Assembly: GCF_000069185.1 (NCBI RefSeq)
Contig: NC_010397.1
Location: forward strand, 2,046,001 to 2,110,000
Reading direction: 5' to 3'
DNA length: 64,000 nt
From: Mycobacteroides abscessus ATCC 19977
Lineage (GTDB): Bacteria; Actinomycetota; Actinomycetes; Mycobacteriales; Mycobacteriaceae
The translations under genes and the position numbers were made by a program. How positions within the stretch are numbered: the stretch's first letter is position 1; the number at the start of each line of letters is the position of its first letter. Under the pieces are notes generated by a model. It ran no database searches. It worked only from the letters and a program-made list of their open reading frames with translations, and was not told the origin of the DNA. Shown piece after piece: positions 8,872-17,560 of this stretch.

Positions 8872-9322
8872 CGCATCGCTCATCGGGACGCAACTCGGGA
8901 GCACCACATTTCCCGTCGACCGGTCCAAAGTGCGCGAGTTCGCGCTGTCCCTCGACGACCACGACCCGATCTACCAGGACGCCGCAGCGGCCCGCGCCGC
9001 CGGCTTCGGCGCGATCCCCGCTCCGCCGACCTTCGTCGTCTCCTCGGCTCACTGGCGCGCCGACGACGACATGTTCGGCGCCCTCGGGCTCGACCTGCGA
9101 CGCGTACTGCACGGTGAGTGCGGCTGGGAGTATTTCGCGCCGGTGGTCGTCGGCGACGAGCTCACCGAGACGCGTCGGGTGTCGAACGTGACCAGCCGCG
9201 AGGGCAAGCGCGGCGGCACCATGACAATCGTGACGATCGAGACCGACTTCACCAACCAGCGCGACGAACTCGTCGTGCGCCAGACCGACGTCTTGATCGA
9301 AACCGGAGGCTCCACCCAATGA
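8864..9322 (+). CDS. MaoC-type hydratase, FAS1-like N-terminal domain subunit (pair 1)
   Basis: A 152-residue hotdog protein resembling the regulatory or N-terminal-domain subunit of two-part (R)-specific enoyl-CoA hydratases of the HadA/ChsH1 kind: VDRSKVREFALSLDDHDPIYQD, then AIPAPPTFVV. The GTG at 8864 follows GAAAGG. The next gene supplies the partner with the catalytic hydratase motif, so the two probably form one heteromeric enzyme hydrating an alpha,beta-unsaturated acyl-CoA. Confidence 0.83.
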   Translation: MADASLIGTQLGSTTFPVDRSKVREFALSLDDHDPIYQDAAAARAAGFGAIPAPPTFVVSSAHWRADDDMFGALGLDLRRVLHGECGWEYFAPVVVGDELTETRRVSNVTSREGKRGGTMTIVTIETDFTNQRDELVVRQTDVLIETGGSTQ

Positions 9323-9744
9323 CGACATCCCCCGCGCCGGTGGCGTTGGCCGCCGGCGACGAGATGCCGAGCTCACAGTTCGGCCCGCTGACGCGCTCGC
9401 ACATCGTCCGCTACGCCGGGTCCGGCGGCGACTTCAACCCGATCCACCATGACGAGGAGTTCGCCCGCGCGGCCGGCATGCCCGGTGTGTTCGGTATGGG
9501 ACTGCTGCACGGCGGTGTGCTCGCCCAGCGGCTGACCGCCTGGGTGGGGCTGGCCAACATCCGCTCGTTCCGCATCCGGTTCACCGGTCAGGTATGGCCC
9601 GGTGACCTGCTCAGCTTCGGCGGCAGGGTCACCGGCGTGCGCGAGGCCGGAGGGCAGCAGGTGGCAGACCTCGAACTCGTGGTCACGCGCCAGTCCGGCG
9701 AACCCGCGATAAAGGGGAGCGCCGTCGTGCAGGTGGCCCGGTGA
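9319..9744 (+). CDS. MaoC-type hydratase, catalytic subunit (pair 1)
   Basis: A 141-residue hotdog protein with the (R)-hydratase signature GSGGDFNPIHHDEEFA, in which the D and H are the catalytic dyad, followed by GMGLLHGG. It should hydrate 2-enoyl-CoA together with the preceding subunit. The ATG at 9319 overlaps the upstream stop (ATGA), and its own stop overlaps the next GTG. Confidence 0.88.
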   Translation: MTTSPAPVALAAGDEMPSSQFGPLTRSHIVRYAGSGGDFNPIHHDEEFARAAGMPGVFGMGLLHGGVLAQRLTAWVGLANIRSFRIRFTGQVWPGDLLSFGGRVTGVREAGGQQVADLELVVTRQSGEPAIKGSAVVQVAR

Positions 9745-10268
9745 GCGCGCCAACGAGCGACGTCACCGGCCTCGGGATGACATTCGGGACCTTCGACGAA
9801 GGCCGGGCGTGGGTCGGTCATCGCTCCGAACCGCGGCGTGCGTGGTTCCCGATCGACCGCTCGATGGTGTTGTACTACTGCTCGCTCGTCGAGGACGCGA
9901 ACCCCCGTTACTGGGAGGGTGAGGACTGCCCGCCCGGGCTGCTGATGAGCCTCGGCTTCGCGCCGCAGTGGGTGCCCGGGTACCTAGCGCGTGCCGACAT
10001 GATGTTCGCGCTCAGCGTCCCGTTGCCGGGCCACCACATCATCAACGCCTCGACGACGACGGAGTTCGAACGCCGGCCCCGGGTAGGCGATCACGTGTCG
10101 ATCGTGGAGGAGATCGCCTCGATCTCCGAGCCGAAGACGACGCGGGTGGGCACCGGCGTGTTCATCACCACGGTGAGTACGTTCTCCGACCAGCACGGTG
10201 AGGTCATCGGCCGCAACACCAACGTGCTCTTCCGATACGACACCGCCGATAGTGAAGGCGCATCATGA
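9741..10268 (+). CDS. MaoC-like hydratase, FAS1-like N-terminal subunit (pair 2)
   Basis: A 175-residue hotdog protein of the same broad class as the gene at 8864 but clearly diverged from it: FPIDRSMVLYYCSLVEDANPRYWE, then GLLMSLGFAPQW. It lacks the catalytic D-x4-H motif, as expected for the non-catalytic partner. GTG start overlapping the upstream stop. It forms a second two-gene hydratase with the next gene. Confidence 0.78.
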   Translation: MSAPTSDVTGLGMTFGTFDEGRAWVGHRSEPRRAWFPIDRSMVLYYCSLVEDANPRYWEGEDCPPGLLMSLGFAPQWVPGYLARADMMFALSVPLPGHHIINASTTTEFERRPRVGDHVSIVEEIASISEPKTTRVGTGVFITTVSTFSDQHGEVIGRNTNVLFRYDTADSEGAS

Positions 10269-10735
10269 ACGGATCCACCGAGCACAGCATGGTCCGCTTC
10301 CCCGTGCGGTTCGAGGACATCGCCGTCGGCGACACCCTGACGCCCGTCTCGATCGAGATCAGCTACAAGCGCATCTGCATGAACGCGGCTTCGACATGGG
10401 ACTGGTTCCCCGGTCACCACGACCCCGACTACGCGCGCAGCCAGGGCCAGCGCACAATCTACCTGTCAACCCTCTTCTTCCATGGCTTCATCGACCGCGG
10501 CCTCAACGAATGGGCCGGACCCGACGCGCTCATCCGGCGCCGCAGAATCTCAATGATCCGGTCGATCTACCCGGGCCAGACCGCGACCCTGAGCGGCAAG
10601 GTCGTGGCCAAACGCGACGATGGCGGACGGCGCCTCGTCGACCTCGAGTTGCTCGTCTCGAGCGAAGATGGTCCGTGCGTGCCGAGTGAAGCCACCGTTG
10701 AGCTGGCCGACCCGTTTGTCGAGGTGCCGGGGTGA
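10265..10735 (+). CDS. MaoC-like hydratase, second subunit (pair 2)
   Basis: A 156-residue hotdog protein with FEDIAVGDTLTPVSIEISYKR at the N-terminus and the variant dyad region WDWFPGHHDPDYARSQG in place of the usual D-x-NPIH-x-D, followed by TLFFHGFIDRGLNEW. The substituted motif means activity or substrate may differ from pair 1. It overlaps the upstream gene by 4 bp. Two distinct hydratase pairs suggest two different enoyl-CoA intermediates. Confidence 0.76.
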   Translation: MNGSTEHSMVRFPVRFEDIAVGDTLTPVSIEISYKRICMNAASTWDWFPGHHDPDYARSQGQRTIYLSTLFFHGFIDRGLNEWAGPDALIRRRRISMIRSIYPGQTATLSGKVVAKRDDGGRRLVDLELLVSSEDGPCVPSEATVELADPFVEVPG

Positions 10736-10778
10736 ACTGCCACTCACATGCGAGACGACGGTGAGGGACGGAGGCTCG

Positions 10779-11546
10779 GTGGCCGAGCAACCGATTCGCT
10801 ACGAGGTCGTCGACAGCGTGGCCTGGCTGACGATCAACCGGCCCGAGGCGCGCAACGCGCTGAACAACGCTGTGCGCACGGGGCTTATCGACGCGGTACT
10901 CCGCTTCAATGACGACGACGCGGCGAAGGTGCTCGTCCTCACCGGCGTGGGCGATAAGGCGTTCTGCGCCGGCGGGGACTTGAAGGAGATGGCGCAGAAC
11001 GCGCTCAAGGTGCCCCCGAAGGACTTCGCTCCGCAGTTCGGCCGCAACATCGATGTCGCGAAGCCGACGATCGCGGCCGTCAACGGTGTCGCGTTCGCCG
11101 GGGGCTTCCTGCTCGCGCAGCAGTGCGACCTGGTCGTGGCCGCCGAACACGCGACCTTCGCCGTCAGCGAGGTCAAGGTCGGCCGCGGTTCGCCGTGGGC
11201 GACACCCCTGTCGTGGCTGGTGCCCCCGCGCGTTGCCATGCAAATCCTGCTGACCGGCGACCCGATCACCGCCGCGCGCGCCCACCAGGTCGGCTTGGTC
11301 AATGAGGTGGTGCCGGCCGATCAGTTACGCGAGCGTACCCAGCAGTTGGCGCTCAGCATCGCCGCGAACGCACCGCTGTCCGTGCTCGCGTCCAAGCGCA
11401 CCGTGTACCTCTCGGCGCAGCACCACCTCGCCGCCGCGTACGACCTGGCCGACGAGATATGGGAGCCGGTCTATCTGAGCGACGACGCGCAGGAAGGCCC
11501 GGCGGCGTTCCGCGAGAAGCGCGCGCCGCAGTGGAAGGGACACTGA
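10779..11546 (+). CDS. Enoyl-CoA hydratase/isomerase (crotonase family)
   Basis: A 255-residue crotonase-fold protein. The oxyanion-hole segments are KAFCAGGDLKEM and NGVAFAGGFLLAQQCDLVVAAE. The position of one classical catalytic glutamate is replaced within FAGGFLLAQQ, while the second region (EVKVGRGSPWATPLSWL) is also unusual. Isomerase, hydrolase or hydratase activity is therefore open. The GTG at 10779 has GGACGGAGG upstream, which decides the start. Same operon as the preceding genes. Confidence 0.82.
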   Translation: MAEQPIRYEVVDSVAWLTINRPEARNALNNAVRTGLIDAVLRFNDDDAAKVLVLTGVGDKAFCAGGDLKEMAQNALKVPPKDFAPQFGRNIDVAKPTIAAVNGVAFAGGFLLAQQCDLVVAAEHATFAVSEVKVGRGSPWATPLSWLVPPRVAMQILLTGDPITAARAHQVGLVNEVVPADQLRERTQQLALSIAANAPLSVLASKRTVYLSAQHHLAAAYDLADEIWEPVYLSDDAQEGPAAFREKRAPQWKGH

Positions 11547-11547
11547 C

Positions 11548-12363
11548 ATGGCGGTGAGCATGCAGTCGGTTATCACCGACATCGAAGCGGAGACGGCAGC
11601 CCTACGCGGATTGGTCGCGCCGCTGACCGAAGGTCCGCGCGGCTGGGACGCGCCGACTCCGGCCGTGGGCTGGACGATCCGCGACCAGATCAGCCATCTG
11701 GCGTTCTTCGACGACGTCGCGGTGCGCTCGGCCACCGACCCCGACGGGTTCAGCAGCGACTACCTGCCGATGATGGCCGACGGAGCCATCTCACCCGACG
11801 TCATCGCCGAGCGCTACCGTCAAATGCCGGCTGCCGACCTGCTCGCGTGGTTCGACACGTCGCGTGCCGCCCTCGTTGCGGCGTTCGCGGACATTGCCCC
11901 GGCGACCCGCCTGCCGTGGTTCGGGCCGCCGATGAGCGCGGTCTCGTCGCTGACAGCGCGACTCATGGAGACCTGGGCGCACGGCCAGGACGTCGTCGAC
12001 GCGCTCGGCGCGACCCGCGAGGCCACGGCACGGCTGCGTCACGTGGCCCACATCGGGGTGGGTGCACGCGCGTTCAGCTACCTGGCCAACGGTCTGGACC
12101 TGCCCGCGGACCCGGTACGCGTTGAGCTGACCGCTCCGGACGGCAGCGTCTGGACGTGGGGGCCAGCCGACGCGGCCAACCGCGTGAGCGGGCCGGCGCT
12201 CGACTTTTGCCTGTTGGTCACCCAACGCCGCCACCGCGACGACACCGCTTTGGTCGCCGACGGCCCGCTGGCCGACCACCAGTGGCTCGCGATCGCCCAG
12301 GCCTTCGCGGGGCCCCCTGGCGGCGGGCGCGTGGCGGGCCAGTTTGCAGGGCGTCAGCGGTGA
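11548..12363 (+). CDS. TIGR03084-like DinB-fold protein (mycothiol-dependent maleylpyruvate isomerase superfamily)
   Basis: A 271-residue protein. Its first 160 residues match the DinB/maleylpyruvate-isomerase N-terminal fold: W-x-APTPAVGWTIRDQISHLAFFDDVA with the first metal histidine, then LMETWAHGQDVVDALG with the second. The superfamily uses mycothiol or a metal in actinobacteria. Members of the TIGR03084-like group often sit beside enoyl-CoA hydratases and AtuA-like genes, as here, but their reaction is unknown. It starts one base after the upstream stop and overlaps the next gene (GTGA). Confidence 0.78.
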   Translation: MAVSMQSVITDIEAETAALRGLVAPLTEGPRGWDAPTPAVGWTIRDQISHLAFFDDVAVRSATDPDGFSSDYLPMMADGAISPDVIAERYRQMPAADLLAWFDTSRAALVAAFADIAPATRLPWFGPPMSAVSSLTARLMETWAHGQDVVDALGATREATARLRHVAHIGVGARAFSYLANGLDLPADPVRVELTAPDGSVWTWGPADAANRVSGPALDFCLLVTQRRHRDDTALVADGPLADHQWLAIAQAFAGPPGGGRVAGQFAGRQR

Positions 12364-14084
12364 GCGTCCCGGTCCGCATCGGCAACTGCTCCGGCTTTTA
12401 CGGCGACCGCATCGCCGCAGCCCGCGAGATGGTCGAGGGCGGACCGATCGACGTCCTGTGCGGTGACTATCTGGCCGAGCTGACCATGCTCATCCTGGCC
12501 AAGGCCCAGGCCAAAGACCCGTCCGGCGGGTACGCGCGGACTTTCCTCACCCAAATGGAACAGGTGCTGGGCACCTGTCTCGATCATGGCATCAAGGTCG
12601 TCGCGAACGCGGGCGGGCTGAATCCCGCCGGCTTGGCCGCCGCGTTGCGCGAGCTGTCCGCCCGTCTCGGCCTCACCGCGCGCGTCGCTCACGTCGAGGG
12701 CGACGACCTACGTGGCGACCTCCACGCAATCACGCCGCCCGTCGGCGACATCAAACCGGTATCGGCCAACGCGTACCTCGGCGCCTGGGGCATCACCGAG
12801 GCGCTGCGTTCGGGCGCCGACGTCGTCGTGACCGGCCGGGTCACCGACGCATCCCTGGTCGTCGGTCCAGCCGCCTGGTGGCACGCCTGGGCACCCGCCG
12901 ACTGGGATCGGCTCGCGGGCGCGGTCGTCGCCGGGCACGTGATCGAGTGCGGCCCTCAGGCGACGGGCGGCAACTACGCGTTCCTGGACGAGATCACGGA
13001 CCGCCGCTACCCGGGGTTTCCGATCGCCGAGGTCGCCGAGGACGGCTCTTCGGTGATCACGAAGCATCCCGGCACCGGGGGACTGGTCTCAGTCGGCACG
13101 GTCACCGCCCAGCTGCTCTACGAGACCGCTGAACCTGCCTACCTCGGCCCCGACGTCGTCGCCCACTTCGACACCATCCGGCTGGCTCAACAGGGTGAGC
13201 ACCGCGTCGCGATCAGCGGTACGAAAGGCAGTCCGCCGCCGGACACGTTGAAGGTGGCGTTGAATGAGGTGGGCGGCTTCCGTAACACAATGACCATGGT
13301 GCTCACCGGCCTCGACATCGGGGCCAAGGCGGCTTTCGCCGAACAGCAGCTCTTCGACGTTCTCGGCGGACGCGACGCCTTCGACGAAGTCGACGTGAGG
13401 CTGTTGCGTTTCGACGTCTCCGACGCACCGACGAACGAGCAAGCCTGCGCGCACCTGCGTGTGACGGTGAAGGACGCCGACCCGCGCAAGGTGGGCCGAG
13501 CCTTCTCCGGGGGGGTCATGGAGATCGCCCTGGCTGGTTTCGCCGGCTTCCACACCACCACGCCACCGTCCTCGGAGACCGCCTTCGGCGTCTACCGGCC
13601 GGCCTACGTAGCGCGGTCGGCCCTCACGCACGTACTCGTCGACGCCGACGGCACACGGCACGAGATCCCCGACCCGCCGACCGGTGCCGTCCCGCCGGCT
13701 AGGATCGCCGCGCTCGCGAAGCTGCCAGTGCCGTCCGGGCCGACACGTCGCGCGCCGCTCGGGTCGGTACTCGGCGCGCGGTCCGGAGACAAGGGCGGCA
13801 ACGCTAACCTCGGCCTGTGGGCACGGGATGACCCTGGGTACGCGTGGGCGCGTGACTACCTCAGCGTCGAGCGGCTGCGCACTCTGCTCGGGCCGGAGAC
13901 GGCGCACCTGCCCATGGAGCGCTTCGAACTGCCGAACCTGCGCGCCCTCAACGTGGTGGTGCACGGCTTGCTCGGTGACGGGGTGGCCTCCTCGACCCGG
14001 CTGGACGCACAGGCCAAGGGGCTCGGGGAATACGTGCGGTCCCGCATGGTGGACATTCCCCAGTCGCTGCTCGACACACACTAA
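12360..14084 (+). CDS. AtuA-like protein (DUF1446 with C-terminal AtuA-like domain)
   Basis: A 574-residue protein. The first about 430 residues are the AtuA/DUF1446 domain: VRIGNCSGFYGDRIAAAREMVEGGPIDVLCGDYLAELTM, then VVANAGGLNP, VTGRVTDASLV and HVIECGPQATGGNY. The C-terminal hundred residues carry the small AtuA-associated domain starting APLGSVLGARSGDKGGNANLGLWAR. AtuA is required for acyclic terpene (citronellol/geraniol) use in Pseudomonas but its exact chemistry is unsettled. The GTG at 12360 overlaps the upstream stop. Its 3' end overlaps the tail of the convergent TetR gene by a few bases. Confidence 0.88.
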   Translation: MSVPVRIGNCSGFYGDRIAAAREMVEGGPIDVLCGDYLAELTMLILAKAQAKDPSGGYARTFLTQMEQVLGTCLDHGIKVVANAGGLNPAGLAAALRELSARLGLTARVAHVEGDDLRGDLHAITPPVGDIKPVSANAYLGAWGITEALRSGADVVVTGRVTDASLVVGPAAWWHAWAPADWDRLAGAVVAGHVIECGPQATGGNYAFLDEITDRRYPGFPIAEVAEDGSSVITKHPGTGGLVSVGTVTAQLLYETAEPAYLGPDVVAHFDTIRLAQQGEHRVAISGTKGSPPPDTLKVALNEVGGFRNTMTMVLTGLDIGAKAAFAEQQLFDVLGGRDAFDEVDVRLLRFDVSDAPTNEQACAHLRVTVKDADPRKVGRAFSGGVMEIALAGFAGFHTTTPPSSETAFGVYRPAYVARSALTHVLVDADGTRHEIPDPPTGAVPPARIAALAKLPVPSGPTRRAPLGSVLGARSGDKGGNANLGLWARDDPGYAWARDYLSVERLRTLLGPETAHLPMERFELPNLRALNVVVHGLLGDGVASSTRLDAQAKGLGEYVRSRMVDIPQSLLDTH

Positions 14085-14776
14085 ATCCGGTGCGGGGCGC
14101 CGTCTACCTGCTGTGTAACCGCGCGGCTGAACAGCGCCGCAACGGCCGCGGCGGCCAGCATCGCCTCAATCGTCGCGTCGTCCAGCGACGCCGGCATGTA
14201 CGCGGACGCGTTGAGCAATGACAGCACGGCGGCGACCAGGCCCTGTGCGCGCTCACGGTCCAGATCGCCCCGTGCTCGTACGAGTGCCTCGACCCAAAAG
14301 GACTCGTAGCTGTGCTGTCGGCGTCGCAGGGCACGGGTCGCCAGCGGCGACAGCGAGCGGTGCTCGCGGGCGTAGACGGCCAACAGGCCGCGTCGTCGCG
14401 CGCCGAAGGCCGCGTGCAGGTCGACAAGGGCGTGCAGGACCTCCGTCGGTGTGCCGGCCGTGGTGGCGCGCCGGGCGCCGGCCAGCAGCTCAGTCATGGC
14501 GGCGTCGCATAACTCGCGAAGGATCGCGTCCTTGTTCTGAAAGTGCCGGTAGACGGCCGGCCCGCTCACCCCTGCTGCGGCACCGATGTCGTCGATGCCC
14601 ACGGCGTGAAAGCCTTGCCGCGCGAACAGGTCGGCGGCGGCCTCGAGGAGCAGTTTGCGGCGCAAACCGGCCACTTTCAGGCCTCCTGTCGATTTGTGGT
14701 TACGTTGTTCGCCGTCCGATCCGCTGGGCTGGGATCCTACCGACGCTGGGGTTGCCTGCGTCGGCACCCGCCGCAC
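14081..14776 (-). CDS. TetR-family regulator of the acyl-CoA island
   Basis: A TetR repressor of up to 231 residues. The helix-turn-helix (LLLEAAADLFARQGFHAVGIDDIGAAAGVSGPAVYRHFQNKD) begins near residue 40, later than usual. A start at the GTG in LKVAGLRR (about 34 residues in) is therefore plausible and the listed start is uncertain. It heads the minus-strand genes and closes on the AtuA gene tail to tail. The perfect palindrome at 21245-21268, upstream of the carboxylase operon, is a candidate operator for it. Confidence 0.83.
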   Translation of the reverse strand: MRRVPTQATPASVGSQPSGSDGEQRNHKSTGGLKVAGLRRKLLLEAAADLFARQGFHAVGIDDIGAAAGVSGPAVYRHFQNKDAILRELCDAAMTELLAGARRATTAGTPTEVLHALVDLHAAFGARRRGLLAVYAREHRSLSPLATRALRRRQHSYESFWVEALVRARGDLDRERAQGLVAAVLSLLNASAYMPASLDDATIEAMLAAAAVAALFSRAVTQQVDGAPHRI

Positions 14777-14887
14777 CGAATCGAGGGAGGTGAACGAAAC
14801 CGCTAGCCCCCGCCGATGCTGTCGATCCTTTTCTCAGTTCATGATTTAGGGGCCCTGCTCCGAACCCGCGATGTGCAGCGGCACGAC

Positions 14888-16325
14888 TCAGCGCAAAACG
14901 ACTCCGCCCTCGATGCCCGTGAACTGCGCGCGCAGCTCGGTCTTGAGCAGCTTGCCGGTGGCGTTGCGCGGCAGTTCGGCGACGAAGTGCACGTCACGCG
15001 GACACTTGAAGTGTGCCAGCCGCTCCCGGCACCACGCCACGATCTCCTCGGCGCTCGGCGCCTGCGTCGCCGGGTCGGCAACCACGACCGCGACGACGCG
15101 TTCGCCCCACTTCGCGTCCTTACCGCCGATCACGGCGGCGTCGAACACCGCCGGGTGGCGGAAGAGGACCTGCTCGACCTCGATCGGGTAGACGTTCTCG
15201 CCGCCGGAGATGATCATGTCCTTCTTGCGGTCGACGAGGGTGATGAAGCCCTCCGCGTCCATGCGCCCGAGATCGCCCGTGTGGAACCAGCCCCCGCGCA
15301 ACGCCGTCGACATGCATCGCGACGCGGCCGATCGACCCGGCCCGCGTGCTGATGTTCTCGGCGTCGAGGACGGTCACCAGGGGAGCGGTCTCGGTCATGC
15401 CGAAGCCCTCGGTGAAGGGCACGCCTCGCTCGCGCATGAAGTCGCTGACCGTGAGGGGGACGGGCGACCCGCCGCCCATGGCGAAACGCAGCGCAGACAG
15501 GTTGAAGGAGTCGAAGTCGGACACCTGTGTGAGAGCGGTCCACATGGCCGGCACCATGAACTGAACCGTGACGTGGTGGTCGGCCATCGCCTGCAGCGTA
15601 GCTCGCGGCTCGAAGGACGGCATGATGACGCTGGTGCCGCCGACGTAGAGCAGCGGCAGGGTGTGTACTCCCAGCCCGCCGATGTGGAACATCGGCGCCA
15701 CCGCGACGGTGACGTCCTCGCCCCGCAGGCCGATGTCGGTGCCGAGGACGTTGATCGCGTTCCATAGCAGGTTGTCGTGGGTGAGGATCGCGCCCTTGGG
15801 TCGGCCCGTCGTCCCCGACGTGTACATGATGAACGCGGGGTCGCTGCCGTCGACGTCACCGTTGAGCGGTTCGGGCGCGGCGCCCGAGACGACGTCTTCG
15901 TAGCCGAGCTCGCCCGGCGCCGGCGCCCCACCGGCGCGTACGACATGGCGCACGCGGACTCCGGACTCGGTGACGGCGCTCTTGGCCTGCGCGGCGAACG
16001 GCTCGTGGAAGACCAGAACATCGGCGCCTGAGTCGGCCAGGATGTAGCCGATCTCGGGTCCGGCAAGGCGCACGTTGAGCGGAACTGCAAGTGCGCCGAT
16101 TTTGGCGCAGCCCAGCAGCACCTGGATGAACTCGGTCGAATTGACCAGCAGCATCGCGACCCGATCGCCCTTGCGCACGCCGAGGGCGATGAGTGCGGCG
16201 GCGACCTGGTTGGTGCGCCGATCGAGGTCGGCGTAGGTGATGTGCGCGCCGTTGCTGATCAACGCGGTGCGCCCGCCGTTGAGGAAGGCGCGCCGGGTCA
16301 CCCACTGACCGATGCCGAGTTGCAT
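14888..16325 (-). pseudogene. Acyl-CoA/AMP-dependent ligase with internal deletion and frameshift
   Basis: The 5' portion from the ATG at 16325 (preceded by GGAAAGGGA) encodes an acyl-CoA synthetase starting MQLGIGQWVTRR, with the P-loop YTSGTTGRPKGAI and TEGFGMTETAPL. Reading then leaves frame just after RAGSIGRVAMHVD. The 3' portion resumes in another frame from about 15310 with ALRGGWFHTGDLGRMDAEGF and the lysine-bearing GKLLKTEL. Compared with ordinary ligases, roughly 35-45 residues between the two parts are missing, so this is a deletion plus frame change, not a single-base slip. An assembly error is possible. As read, no full enzyme can be made. Confidence 0.8.
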
Positions 16326-16351
16326 GCGATTCCCTTTCCGTCCGCGGCGAC

Positions 16352-17506
16352 TCAGTAGGACGCGGGCAGTTTCAGGCTGTGCTGCGCCACGAAGTTGAGG
16401 ATCATTTCGCGGCTGATCGGCGCGGTGCGCATGAGCCGGGCCGGACCCCACAACGTGGCGAGGCCGTACTCGGTGGCCATGCCGTTGCCGCCGTGGGTCT
16501 GAATCGCCTGGTCGAGCGCCAGGATGCCCGCCTCGGCTGCGGCATATTTCGCCATGTTCGACGCCTCACCCGACCCCGGATCGCCGGCGTCGTGCAGGGC
16601 GGCGGCACGCTGGGTCATCAACCGGGCCAGCTCGACCTGGATCTTGGCGTGGGCGAGGGGGTGCGATACGCCCTGGTGCGAGCCGATCGGCGCTCCCCAC
16701 ACGTGGCGGTTGCGGGCGTAATCGGCGGCTTTATCCAGCGCGTAACGGCCGATGCCGTTGCCGAGCGCTGCCCCCATGATTCGCTCCGGGTTCAGGCCCA
16801 TGAAGACCTGGCGCAGGCCCTCGTTCTCCGTGCCGATAAGGTTGGCGGCCGGCACGCGGACGTCATCGAAGAATAGAGTGAACTGCTTCTCTGGAGTGAC
16901 CGCCTGGACCGGGATGAGTGACTTGGTGAGCCCGGGGACATCGGTGGGCACGACGAGCAGGCTGAGTAGTCCGCGACCACTGTCGTTGGTAGACGTTCGG
17001 GTGACGACCAGGATCGCTTCGGCTTCGTCGACACCGGAGATGTAGTACTTGGTGCCGTTGATGACCCAGTCGTCGCCGTCGCGTTTCGCGGTCGTGGAGA
17101 TGTTGTGCGAGTTCGAGCCCGCGTCCGGCTCGGTGATTGCGAATGCCATGATCGTCTCGCCGCTGGCGATGCCCGGCAGCCACTGCTGCTTGAGTTCCTC
17201 ACTGCCGAATGCCTGGATGATCGTGCCGCAGATGGTTGGCGAGACGACGGTCATCAGCAGCGGGCAGCCCGCCGCGGCGAGCTCCTCACCGACGATCTGC
17301 ATGTCGTAGATGCCGCCGCCGCCGCCGCCGTACTGCTCGGAAAGGTTCACCCCGAGGAAGCCCTGTTTGCCCACGGCCTGCCACAGCTCGGTGCTCTTCG
17401 CGCCGGCCAGCGATTTTTCCAGGTAGTACTCGTGTCCGAAGTCCTTGGCGATCTCGGCGACCGCCTTGCGCAGGTCCTGACGTTCCTCTGTCTCGTGCAA
17501 TTCCAT
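16352..17506 (-). CDS. Acyl-CoA dehydrogenase
   Basis: A 384-residue FAD-dependent acyl-CoA dehydrogenase. Family blocks: AFAITEPDAGSNSHNI (FAD/substrate loop), INGTKYYISGVDEAEAILVVTRT, and IQTHGGNGMATEYGLATLWGPARLMRTAPISREMIL. The usual catalytic YEGT glutamate near the C-terminus is absent. NPERIM near residue 245 has a glutamate at the position used by isovaleryl- and long-chain-type enzymes, which suggests a branched or bulky substrate. The ATG at 17506 follows GAGGAG. It lies 54 bp downstream of the biotin carboxylase gene, in the same operon. Confidence 0.88.
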   Translation of the reverse strand: MELHETEERQDLRKAVAEIAKDFGHEYYLEKSLAGAKSTELWQAVGKQGFLGVNLSEQYGGGGGGIYDMQIVGEELAAAGCPLLMTVVSPTICGTIIQAFGSEELKQQWLPGIASGETIMAFAITEPDAGSNSHNISTTAKRDGDDWVINGTKYYISGVDEAEAILVVTRTSTNDSGRGLLSLLVVPTDVPGLTKSLIPVQAVTPEKQFTLFFDDVRVPAANLIGTENEGLRQVFMGLNPERIMGAALGNGIGRYALDKAADYARNRHVWGAPIGSHQGVSHPLAHAKIQVELARLMTQRAAALHDAGDPGSGEASNMAKYAAAEAGILALDQAIQTHGGNGMATEYGLATLWGPARLMRTAPISREMILNFVAQHSLKLPASY

Positions 17507-17560
17507 GACACTCCTCACATCGGTATCGACGCGCCACCGATCGGGAGCGCGCCGGGTTCA

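Noticed and set aside
13089..14081. 330-codon open frame opposite the AtuA-like gene
   Set aside because: Antisense to a well-supported gene, composition-driven (GC-rich third positions), no family motif.
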